Source: Pyropia yezoensis
Lineage: Eukaryota; Rhodophyta; Bangiophyceae; Bangiales; Bangiaceae
Direction of reading: 5' to 3'
Length of the DNA stretch: 64,000 nt
Assembly (NCBI GenBank): GCA_009829735.1
Contig: CM020619.1
Coordinates: 7,926,375-7,990,374, forward strand
Made by a program: the position numbers and the translations under genes. Below are positions 53,346-62,561 of the stretch, one piece after another. The stretch's first letter is position 1. Each line of letters begins with the position of its first letter. Below the pieces are notes generated by a model that ran no database searches, had not been told where the DNA came from, and saw only the letters and a program-made list of their open reading frames with translations.

Positions 53346-55644
53346 TGCCGCCCTCCCCCCTGCCGCCGGACCGTCCTCTACCGCCACCGCCGCCGGCGGG
53401 GGCGGTGGGGACGGACGGCCGGGGGGGGTCCACGGCCGCCCGCCGCCCGGCGGGCGGGCGGTGGTTGCGCTGGAGCTTGTGTCCGCCACCCACCTGGGCG
53501 GCGTCATTGGCCCCACCACCCCCCCGGCGGTGGCGGCGGCGCTCGCCGCCCTCCCCGGCGTGGCCGCGTCGCCCACCCCCCCCGCCGGCAGCGTGCGGGT
53601 GCTGGTGCCCCTGCCCCGGGTGGACGCGTTTGTGGCGGCGGCGGCGGCGGCGGCGGCCGCCGCCGCCGCCTCGGCACCCACCGCCTCCCCCACCGGCGGC
53701 GCGCCTGCCCGTGTCACCGTCACCACCCCGCCGGCGTGGCTGCTCGCCGCCCTCGCCGCTTGGACGGCGGCGGCGGCGCCCGGGGACGTGGCCGACGCCG
53801 AGGCGCGGCTGGACGGGCTGCTCCCCCGCCCGCTGGTCGCCGCCCTCCACCCCTACCAGCGGACGGGGGTGGCGTGGGCGGTGAGCCGGGGCGGCCGCGG
53901 GGTGCTCGCCGACGAGATGGGCCTCGGCAAGACCCTCCAGGCGCTGGCCGTCGCGCGGGTGTACGCCGACGACTGGCCGCTGCTGGTGCTGTGCCCGGCG
54001 GCGCTCCGCCTCACGTGGCGGGACGAGGCCACCCGCTGGCTGCCCGACGTCCTCGGGCCCGACGACGTGGCGGTCGTTGGGAGCGGCGCCGACGCGGCGG
54101 CGCTGGGCGGCGGCGGCGGCCTGCTGCCCCGCCTGACCATCCTGTCGTACGACCTGGTGGGGAAGCTGCCGCAGCACGCGGCGGAGCGCTTCCGCTGTGT
54201 CATTGCCGACGAGGCGAGTGCGGTGAAGAACGGGGCCACCCGCCGGGCGGGGGCGGTGGTGCCCCTCCTCCGCGCCGCCCGCCGAGCGCTCCTCCTCACC
54301 GGCACCCCCGCCCTGTCCCGCCCCGAGGAGCTGTACGTGCCCCTGTCGGCCGTCGCGCCGACGCTCTTCCCTTCGTACGACGCGTTTACCGAGCGCTACT
54401 GTGGGGGGGGGGGCGGGGGGGGGGGCATTCCGCCGGCGGCCGCCGCCACCTGGCGTGGCGGCGGGTTTGGCCGCGGCCGCGGCGGCGGCTGGCGGCCGGC
54501 CCGGCCGGCGGTGGCGGCGGGCTCCACCCACGAGGCCGAGCTGCACACCCTCCTCCGCTCGACGGTGCTGCTGCGGCGGCTAAAAAAGGACGTGCTCGTG
54601 CTGCCGCCCAAGCGGCGGCGCGTCGTGCCCCTGCCCCTGCCCCCGGCGGTGCTGCCGCCCGTCGCCCGGGCGGCGGCCGCCCAGGCGGCGGCGGCGGCCG
54701 CCGTCGCCGCGGCGCCGCGCGGGAGCGCCGCCGCCGCTGCGGCGGGGGGGCGGTACGTGGCCGCCACCGCCGCCCACTACGCCGCCACGGGGGTGGCCAA
54801 GATGCACGCCGCCGCCGACTACCTGGTGCACCTGCTGGCCGCCGCGGCCCGGGAGGGGGGCGGCGGGCAAAGCGGCGGCGGCGGTGGTGGTGGTGGTGGT
54901 GGTGGTGGTGGTGGTGGTGGTGGTGGTGGTGGTGGTGGTGGTGGTGGTGGTGGTGGTGGTGGTGGTGGTGGTGGTGGTGGTGGTGGTGGCAGCGGCGGTG
55001 GCGACGGCGGCGGCGGCAAGGTGCTGGTGTGGGCCCACCACGTGGCGGTGCTGGACGCGCTCGAGGCCGCCGCCGCCGCCGCCGGTGCCGGCGTCGTGCG
55101 CATCGACGGGGCCACCCCCCCGGCGGTGCGGCACGCGCGCGTCCGCCGCTTCCAGACCGACCCGTCGGTGCGGGTGGTGGTGGCGGGCCTCACCGCCGCC
55201 GGCGTTGGCCTCACCCTCACCGCCGCGTGCACGGTGGTGTTTGCAGAGCTCCCGTGGACGCCCGCCGGCCTGTCCCAGGCGGAAGACCGGGCGCACCGGC
55301 TCGGCCAGGCGCGGCCGGTGGGCGTCCACGCCCTCCTTGCCGACCGCACCGCCGACGCGGGGCTGTGGGCGACGCTGGCGGCCAAGGCGGCCACGGTGGG
55401 GCGGGCCATTGACGGGGTGGCGGGGGAGCTGGACGCGAGCCTCGCCGACGCCTGGGGGGGGGGGGGGGTGCCCGACGGGGGTGGGGGTGGACCGGCGGGG
55501 GCGCTGGCGCTCCCCCGCCCCCGCTCGCGCGTGCTGGCTGCCGGCCACCCCGCGGGGGGGGGCGCCGACGGCGGGTGGGCGGCCGGCCACGTCGACTGCC
55601 TCGACGGCGGCGGCGGCGGCGGCGGCGGTGGTGGTGCTGTGTGA
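51992..55644 (+). CDS. SNF2-family DNA translocase with two GRF-type zinc fingers (SMARCAL1-like)
   Basis: Exon 1 is 51,992-52,087. The intron 52,088-52,397 (GTACGT...CACAG, phase 0) splices VPGPRY to LARYYECADAVYPCRFIRWVD, completing a GRF-like finger that starts KCFHG. A second GRF finger, TCACGLPAATRVVAKAGANAG...CRFFAWA, lies near 53,177-53,297. The helicase core has LHPYQRTGVAWA, Walker A DEMGLGKT (53,911-53,934), IADEASAVKN, LLTGTPALSRPEEL, KVLVWAHH and AEDRAHRLGQ. These and the brief insert match the SMARCAL1/ZRANB3 fork-remodelling group. The frame changes twice between 52,970 and 53,170, at a G14 run and a C-rich run, so either homopolymer errors or missed introns are present. A (GGT)35 tract encodes poly-Gly between the helicase lobes. 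Confidence 0.85.
54883..54987 (+). repeat. (GGT)35 microsatellite in coding sequence
   Basis: 35 perfect GGT units encode poly-glycine in the linker between the two helicase lobes of the SNF2 protein. It is open in all frames and likely length-polymorphic. Confidence 0.95.
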
Positions 55645-55862
55645 GCGGCTGGGCGTCGCCACCGGCACAGACAGATCCGGGTCTGGGCCACCGACGGTGT
55701 GGCCCCCTTGGCCCCGGCGCGGATGCCGCAGGGAAACAGGGGCCCCCCCGCGTCGCGGGAGTGGCGGCCGGGCGCCGGGCGGGTGGCGTCGAGTCGCGTC
55801 GGGCGGCAGGTGGAACGAGAACGTACAAAACAGCACGGCACGGCCGAGTCCTCTTCTCCGTC

Positions 55863-55872
55863 TGTACAGTAC
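55863..55872. promoter_or_regulatory. GTAC motif, TGTACAGTAC
   Basis: Single motif in the 538-bp convergent gap between the SNF2 gene and the next minus-strand gene. The location argues against a promoter role for every copy of this motif. The gap otherwise contains only an A-rich stretch (55,930-55,965). Confidence 0.25.
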
Positions 55873-56182
55873 CGTGCCCTCCCCACGCGTCTATCGCGGG
55901 AGGGCGCAAGGCAAGGGCACGGCGCCGGGACACAAAACAAAACAAAACCAAAAAAAGCTACCACTAGCGTCGGTGTGTATGTACAAGAGGGAGCTGGCGG
56001 GGAAGGGGGGGAGGGGCAAAGCGGCGTCGACTGCCCAAACCGCCACAGCCGCCGTGGGCCCGTGCCCACCCGGGGGGCCTGCTCGCCCGCCGGCTGTGCA
56101 CGGCCGTGGCACCGCCACACCACCCCCCCCCTTCCAAACCTCCGGGGCCGCCTCGCAGCAGGCGGTACACCCTGGCTCCTAT

Positions 56183-57136
56183 TTAGGCGGCCATCCCCCG
56201 CCCGCCACGCGGGGCCACCAGCAGGTGCATGGCGTCTGCTGCCGCCGGCGGCTCCTCGGTCGCCGCCGCGTCGGCGGGCGCCTCTGCCGCGGCGGCCGCG
56301 TCGGCTGCCGCCGCGTCGGCCGCCTCTGCCGCGGCGGCCGCGTCGGCAGCGTCGGCCGCCTCCTCTGCGGCGTCCGCCTCCGCTTCCGCTTCCGCTTCCG
56401 CCGCGTCGGCCGCCTCCTCTGCCGCCTCCTCCGCCTCCTCCGCAGCCCGGCGGGCGGCGCGGCGGGCGCGGCGGGCCGCCCGGCGGGCCTGCCGGCGGGC
56501 GCGGCGGTCGCCGTCGGCCGCCTCCTCCGCGTCGGGCGTGGCCGTGGCCGTGGGGTGGGGCGTCTCGGTGGCGTCGGGGGTGGCGGTGGCCGTCACCTCG
56601 GGGGTGGCCGCCGGGTGGGGCGTCTCGGTGGCGTCGGGGGTGGCCGTCGGGGTGGCGCTCGGGTGGGGCGTCGGGGACGGCGTCGGCGTGGCCGTCTCGG
56701 CCGCGTCCGCCACCTCGTCGGTAGGGGCGGCCGTCTCTTCGACAGCCTCTGCGGTCGGCGCGGCCGTCTCGTCGGCGGCCTCTGCGGTCGGCGCGGCCGT
56801 CTCGTCGGCGGCCTCTGCGGTCGGCGCGGCCGTCTCTTCCGCCAGGCCCGCGGCGTCCTCCTCCTCGTCCGCCTCTTGGCGGGCGGCCGCCGCCGCCGCG
56901 GTCAGCCGGTAGATGGGGTGCGCGTGGCCGCCAATCCCCCCATCCTCATACGCCCCTACCGCCGCCCAGTAGGCCGCCGCCGCCGCCTCTGCCGCCGCCG
57001 CTGCCGACGCCGCCGCCACAGGGCGGGGGGGGGCGGCCGCCCCGCCGGCCCCCCCCGCCACCACCGCCGCCGCGGCGGCGGCGGGGAGTACCAGGCCGAC
57101 GGTGGCGACCGCCAGGGTACGGAGGGAGCGGCCCAT
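56183..57136 (-). CDS. Secreted/lumenal repeat protein, Glu/Ala/Pro-rich
   Basis: 317 aa from ATG 57,136. MGRSLRTLAVATVGLVLPAA is a signal peptide or membrane anchor. A short ordinary segment (WAAVGAYEDGGIGGHAHPIYRL) is followed by repeats: 11-residue ETAAPTAEAAD units, a Thr/Pro section with ATPDATETPHP units, a block of Arg-Arg-Ala units (RRARRQARRAARR), and a long acidic EAEAEADAAEE stretch. Strong charge segregation and low complexity suggest a structural or matrix protein. No catalytic domain is seen. The stop at 56,183 follows GGRGMAA. Confidence 0.7.
   Translation of the reverse strand: MGRSLRTLAVATVGLVLPAAAAAAVVAGGAGGAAAPPRPVAAASAAAAAEAAAAAYWAAVGAYEDGGIGGHAHPIYRLTAAAAAARQEADEEEDAAGLAEETAAPTAEAADETAAPTAEAADETAAPTAEAVEETAAPTDEVADAAETATPTPSPTPHPSATPTATPDATETPHPAATPEVTATATPDATETPHPTATATPDAEEAADGDRRARRQARRAARRARRAARRAAEEAEEAAEEAADAAEAEAEAEADAAEEAADAADAAAAAEAADAAAADAAAAAEAPADAAATEEPPAAADAMHLLVAPRGGRGMAA
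56730..56828 (-). repeat. In-frame tandem repeat, 33-bp unit x3
   Basis: Three 33-bp units (56,730; 56,763; 56,796) plus a partial fourth encode the 11-residue repeat. The last two units are identical, indicating recent expansion. Confidence 0.9.
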
Positions 57137-57197
57137 GGTGCGAGCGGCCGAAAAAAAACAGGGAGGGCACTGGTGGGGCGGGCTGGCGGGCGGGGAG

Positions 57198-57504
57198 GAG
57201 GGGGGGGGGGGGGGGGGGGGGGGAGAGCGCAGCAACTTGCCCGACCGAGCGCCCCCAAGGCTGGCGGCGCGGCGACGGGAGGGCAACTGGGCGGGCCGGG
57301 TGGGGGGGCAGCGGCGTCTTGCGGGTGGGGCGGGCGGTGGGGCGGCGGTGGCTGATGGGCATCGCCGCCCCGCCTCCCCCCCGGCCGCCGTGGCGCGGCT
57401 CTTATGCCTGTCGGGGGGGGGGTGGGGGAAGGGGGGGGGAGGGGGACGCCGCCGCCGCCGCCGCCGCCGCCGCCCCCGCCGTGCCCGCTCACCCGCCGCG
57501 ACAT

Positions 57505-57535
<31 letters not shown>

Positions 57536-58533
57536 TTCCCACCCTCCCCGCGCAGCAGGGGAACGGGGCACACCCCCGTGCGGCCGGTGGGGCCACCACG
57601 CCCGCCCCCGACAATGGGCGGCCCATCCCCCACGGCGCTCGTGGCGGCCACGCAGTGGCGGGGGGGGGTGCGGCAGGGGGAGGGACATGGGGACACGGCC
57701 GGCCGGGGGGGGGGACCGCACGTTGGGTGGCCACCCGCCGCTCCACTGCCATTGCGTTTGTCCGTCCCGCGCCGGGGCCACCGCGGTGGACTGGGCGGCG
57801 CGGGTGGCGGGCGGGGGGGGGGGCGGGGGGCGGCGGCGGCAGAGCGGCGCGTGCACGCCCGATCCACACCCACCACCCCCCCCCCCCCCCCGCGCGAGCG
57901 CGCGCGTACGGCCCGCCCCTTCCCCCGCACCCCCCCCCGCCCCCCAAAGCCGGTCACCACCCCCTGTCGTGGGAGGGACCGTGTGTCCCCCTCCCCCCGC
58001 CCCCCCTCCCCCCTCACCCGTGCGTGCAGTGGGATGCTGCTGCACGGGCTGGTAGGGCGGACGGCCCATCGCATCCCCCGGCCCCCGCCGACCGGCGCCC
58101 AGTGCCGGCCTTGCCCCCCGCGTCGGCACCAGGCGGTGCGTGGCGCGCCGACGCCCGCGCATGTCGGCCTGACTGCCTGCCACGCGCCGCCGCATGAGGC
58201 CGCTGCGCGCGGGTGGGGGCGGGGTTGTCCGCCCCCCAAGATAGAGGACGGCGGGGCGGCGGGGTGGGGGGGGGGGGGGGGGTGGGCGGGGGGGGGGGGG
58301 GTGGGCGGGGGGTGGGGGGTGGGCGGGGGGGGGGGGGTGGGCGGGGGGGGGGAGGACCAGCCGCCCACCGCCGCCCACCATCCCCCCCTGCCACACACTA
58401 CCTATCCCGCCGCTGGTCCCCGCCGCCGTGCCGCCGCCTCTCCCCTGCTGTGAGGACACGTCAGGGGGGTGGGGGGACGGAAGCTTTTTAAGGGAGGGGG
58501 GGGGGGGAAGGAGGGGGGGGGGGGGGGGGGGGG
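57198..58533. repeat. Low-complexity G/C tract, no confident gene
   Basis: Contains mono-G and mono-C runs (57,198-57,223; 57,505-57,535; 57,880-57,892; 58,267-58,350; 58,512-58,533), including an array of GGTGGGCGGGGG units at 58,280-58,350. All long frames here are Pro/Gly/Arg-rich on both strands. Confidence 0.5.
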
Positions 58534-58541
58534 TGAAGGTA

Positions 58542-58566
58542 TGTACTGTACAGTACAGTACATACA
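58542..58566. promoter_or_regulatory. GTAC-motif array
   Basis: TGTACTGTACAGTACAG and adjoining TACATACA form overlapping palindromes in an AT-rich island right after a mono-G run. From here to 59,964 no gene is supported. On the minus strand, short coding-like stretches (WVPTMDAQGHLAVGLG near 58,930; GATVATAWVVGVG near 59,020) share a frame but are separated by TGA 58,983-58,985, so a decayed gene is possible. Confidence 0.35.
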
Positions 58567-59964
58567 TGCAGTACCCCACTGGTATCCATAGGGAGGCGAA
58601 GGGAGGAGAAACCAGGGCGATACGAACAGACACACACCAGCAATGCAGGCAGTGATTCAAGGACCAAGGGGTCTGGGGCGGGTGGGGGAGGCGGACGCGT
58701 GTAAGCGCGGATCACGGGCGTCCCGGACCGTGGCGCGCTCCGCCGAGCGGTCCGCGGGGTGGCGGCGCCGCTCCGGACCGTGGATCGCCGCCCGCCGTCA
58801 CGGGGGACCCCCTCGGCCGGGAGCGTGCCTGCCGCCGGGCCGCCGCAGGGGCCGCCTCGCCCCACGCCCCGCGGGCGGGGTGCGTGGCCGCTGCCATACA
58901 GTATCCTACCTAGGCCGACCGCCAGGTGCCCCTGGGCGTCCATCGTGGGCACCCACGCGGTCGTCTGGGTGGGGGGTCCCCGTCACGTGCGCTGGGGCAC
59001 AGCCCAGACTGTACCCACGCCCACTACCCAGGCAGTCGCCACGGTGGCGCCTGTTTTCGCAAGAGCTTTGTGCCGGCGGTGGGGGCCCTCGGACGACCCA
59101 CCGGCGCCCTTGACCGCTTCCCCGGCGGCGAGCCCTCCACCGCCACTGCCGCCGCCGCCGCCGCTGCCGCCGCTGGCCGCCACGAGCCCCCCCCGCCGGG
59201 CTGCCGCGCCGCCGCCTGTCACAAAACCTGTGGCAGAGGGGCGGGCTGCGCGGCCGTCTTTGTGGTCCGTCCCTCTGGAGAGAAACCGGGGACGGGTGGG
59301 CGTGTCCGTCCCCCCGTCCGGGACTGCACGATCTGCTACGACGGCACCGGCGCGGGGCGGGCGCCCCACAACGCCATGCATGGGGGGGCGGCCCCCGTCC
59401 ACGCCGCGCCCGCGTCGTGCCCCCGCCTCCTCCACCCCCCTCCTCCCCTTTTTTTTTCGCCTCCACTCTCGAGTACGTGTCTCTGGCCGGCCACAAACGG
59501 GCACCACGGCACCCGCCGCCCCGGCCACCGTGTCGTGGCGGCGCCGCCATTGATACGCCTGCCGCCCCTCACGCAACGATGAGCGCTCCCACCCCCTGTT
59601 CCGCCGTTTCTCCGCCATGCGACTGTCCGCCGCGCGGTCTCAAGTGTAGCCCTCTCTGACCCCGCACCCTTGCTGCACAAACATGTCCGCACAGTAGGCG
59701 CCACTCCCCCGCTGTGCCGTGGCGCCGTCGCTACAGTTGGCAGCGGTGACGACTTGTCCTGGATGTGACGGGACTGTTTCATCGCTGTCACATTGGCACG
59801 TGGCAGATACGTGGCACATAGGTCACTGATGTTGATCAATAACCGTTTCAATAATGAAAGCATATATATGCTACGTAACGATGGATGCTTTCTCGAATTA
59901 TTGGCAACACTGGCAGGCAGGTGCCGCTCAGCGCGGCAACGCGAAGTGTTGTGGAGTGGGATCT

Positions 59965-61218
59965 AAAGGTCTATTCCATATAGCTAGTCACTTGAGAAAA
60001 GAGTTTTCATTCATGCGCTTCTGGTCGGCTACGGCTCAAACTAGGTGGACCTGATCAGCATCGCGCTCCGGGCCTGTGGGAAAAAAGACAGGACCAGAAA
60101 CCGTTTTCTTGCGCCGGAGTGCACGCCTGAACAGCACGGAGGGTCCTTTCGCCCATGTGGGGCGGACCGGACATGCCCGTCTTGCCCGAATGCCGATCGA
60201 GATCAAAATGGCGGGTTTTGTGTGTGCACGAACGGGGGCTACATGCTGACCCATTCCTCATTGTAGTAGAATTTACACAGTAAGCGCTGCGCCAACTTCG
60301 TCATCCCCCCGCATCTGAGGACACAGTCGCAGCCGATCATAATCCCGTCGTCGCGGCCAAGGCGTAGGCGATTGCAGTGCGTGTCGCTATTGCCTTGGCC
60401 GCAAGACAACAGCCCCCCCGCCTCGTACGGAGACCTTCCGGGGACCTATTGTACGTCCACCTGGATGACTCAAGGAGTGCGTCCGGCCGGCCGCGCGCTC
60501 CCCCTCAAAAAATCGACGCACGTTGTCCAGCAGGACAGCCGTCTCCTTTGCCAGTCGGTAGAAAGCGCGACGCCGACGCGAGGGGCCACCACCAGAAGCA
60601 ATCTGGCGCGAGGGCGACATAGTGGCAAGCCGAGCCTGAGCGCGCACGGGGCGTTGTGGGGAGGGAGGTGGTAGGGGAGAGTGCCAGGTGCAACGGCGGT
60701 GCAAGCAGTGACGGGTTGGGGTGAAGGGAAGAGGCATGTCTGGCAGCGCTTCAGCCTGACATAGTTCAGTCCAAGTTACTTGTTTGTTATGTCATTGTAC
60801 TTCTAAGGTGGCCCCCGTATCTGATTTTTACGTCCGATCGGCGGTCAGGAACAACCTCTGTTCTTATCTGTCCCGGCGAGGAAGCAATATAGCGTGGAAC
60901 AGGGGAGAAAAAGCTCGTCCTGGACCTCTAGAGTACTAAAGCACAATGCACCGCGTAGAAGAAGCTCAAAAGTGGGAAAAATGGAGGAGTTGCCAATTCT
61001 TACGAAAGAGTCACACCGCTGTCCTGGCTACAAACAGAGTGATATCTTTTTGAGCGCATGAGACCATCCCAAAAAAACCAGAAAACGGCGCTATCTCATG
61101 CCTATGAGTACTGTACTCGATAAAAAACGTAAAATGGTCGCTCCCGGCACGTACTGAGGCATGCTGGAGGCGAGAAGTCGGGTCATCTTAGGTGACTAGC
61201 TATATGAAATAGACCTTT
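59965..61218. mobile_element. Candidate DNA transposon with 29-bp inverted ends (1,254 bp)
   Basis: 59,965-59,993 (AAAGGTCTATTCCATATAGC...) and the reverse complement of 61,190-61,218 match at 27 of 29 positions. The interior is clearly AT-richer than flanking DNA. No target duplication was recognised immediately outside, and the superfamily is unclear. A further perfect inverted repeat, GCGGCCAAGGC/GCCTTGGCCGC, lies inside at 60,354-60,402. The element is probably non-autonomous. Confidence 0.55.
60387..60620 (-). CDS. Short frame inside the TIR element, possible transposase N-terminus
   Basis: 77 aa from ATG 60,620: MSPSRQIASGGG, then a helical charged stretch (FYRLAKETAVLLDNVRRFFE). Composition and position inside the inverted-repeat element suggest the DNA-binding start of a lost transposase. 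No domain is identified. Confidence 0.25.
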   Translation of the reverse strand: MSPSRQIASGGGPSRRRRAFYRLAKETAVLLDNVRRFFEGERAAGRTHSLSHPGGRTIGPRKVSVRGGGAVVLRPRQ

Positions 61219-61745
61219 GGCCCCCGCGGTACATGTCATCCCGGGGCCTTTCTGATCTGTGTTTGTGGCAAACGCGGCGTGCCACAATAACCGGCTGTCG
61301 GGTAGGTTACCTAGAAATTATATATTTTTTAGATATAACAAAATTATGAAGTCGAGCATAAAAGCAAGCCCAAGCTAGCCGCCGAACGAACACAGCACTT
61401 TCGTGCTGGGGCTGGGCAAAGCATTGCATCGGAAAGGAAGAGCACACCCCAGGATCGGCCTTGTCTCTTTTGACAAGGAATAAGCAGTGCTGCGAGGTGC
61501 AGGTCAGGGTGCCGGCGCACCGCGCGGAGGGCGCCACGCCCCTCGTGCCGACGGTGTGGGACCAGCTTGCGTACCATCGCGCGCCATGGCCGGGGCGGCT
61601 CCCCGGCGGTGGCCGCAGCAGGGCCTTGTGTGCTCGCCCCAGAGGGCGTGGGAAAGAGACTTGCGCATTGACGTTGGTCCATAGCCGACCAGTTCAGGGG
61701 CGAGGGGATCCGCAGGCCGCCGTTTGTCTCCCCTCCATTACAAGG

Positions 61746-61786
61746 ATGTACATACACAGTGCGTACTGTACAGTAGTGTATGTAAA
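61746..61786. promoter_or_regulatory. GTAC-motif cluster
   Basis: ATGTACATACACAG, GCGTACTGTACAG and TAGTGTATGTA occur within 41 bp, a loosely palindromic cluster 20-60 bp upstream of an ATG at 61,809. Sequence 61,219-61,745 contains no gene I can support. Confidence 0.4.
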
Positions 61787-61808
61787 CTGGAGCCGCCGCC
61801 GCCACCCA

Positions 61809-62561
61809 ATGGCCACGCTGTCTCACCCCCACATCGGCAGACCGCATGCGCGTCCCGCCCATAGCGCTCCCAAACAGTCGCGTGCTGTACGCACACAGTT
61901 CCGCGGCTGCTGCCGCGCCCACCTCGGGTCGGCGCCACCTTCTAGCGAGACGACGGCCGCCCCAGCCCGTCGGCCGCGCGCGCGCGCCGTCAGCGGCAGC
62001 GGCAGCGACAGGAGGCGGGAGATGGGAGGCGATCGCACGCGCGGGCCGCCGGGCCACCGGGTGGCGGCCGCCAACGGCAGAGGCACTGGCGCCGCCGCTA
62101 TCCCCGCCGGGCACGCCCACCCGCCAGTCGGTCGCGGCGCGACGCGCCCGCGGGGTCGCCTCCGCCGCCGTTGCGCCGCGGCCGGTGGGAAGGGCCGGCC
62201 AATGCCGGCCATCGTGGACGGCGCCGCACGCTGCCAGCTGCCGCGGTACGCCCCCTTCCACCCCCCCCTCGGCATCGGGGCACGCCCCGCGTGCCACCGC
62301 TCGCACATTGGAGGGGACCGGCTGGCCACAGTTGCGCGAGTGGGCGGGAAGGGACAGGGAGTGCGGGCGGGGGGGGGGGGAGTGGAGGGGCAGCGAAGTG
62401 TCGCGGCGGTTGGCCGCCGTGGCAGGCGGCACAACCTTCTTCCGTCTGTGCCCACCCCCTACACGCACACTCCCCATTTCGTCCTTCTCGTCCCCCCGCC
62501 CCCCGGCCAGTGGGTGCCGTCAGAGCCGCCGCCGCCGGCAGTTAAGAGGCCAACCGCTTGA
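61809..62561 (+). CDS. Possible protein-coding frame (250 aa), low confidence
   Basis: Starts at ATG 61,809 (MATLSHPHIGRPHARPAHS) just after a GTAC cluster and stays open to 62,561. Part has ordinary composition (RPMPAIVDGAARCQLPRYAPFH), but much is Arg/Gly-rich and frames on the opposite strand look similar. Its end overlaps the minus-strand gene at 62,542 by 20 bp. No domain is recognised. Confidence 0.2.
   Translation: MATLSHPHIGRPHARPAHSAPKQSRAVRTQFRGCCRAHLGSAPPSSETTAAPARRPRARAVSGSGSDRRREMGGDRTRGPPGHRVAAANGRGTGAAAIPAGHAHPPVGRGATRPRGRLRRRCAAAGGKGRPMPAIVDGAARCQLPRYAPFHPPLGIGARPACHRSHIGGDRLATVARVGGKGQGVRAGGGGVEGQRSVAAVGRRGRRHNLLPSVPTPYTHTPHFVLLVPPPPGQWVPSEPPPPAVKRPTA

Noticed and set aside
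52444-54546. 700-codon minus-strand frame opposite the SNF2 gene
   Set aside because: It is antisense to clear helicase motifs and consists of Gly/Arg/Ala runs expected from GC-rich third positions.
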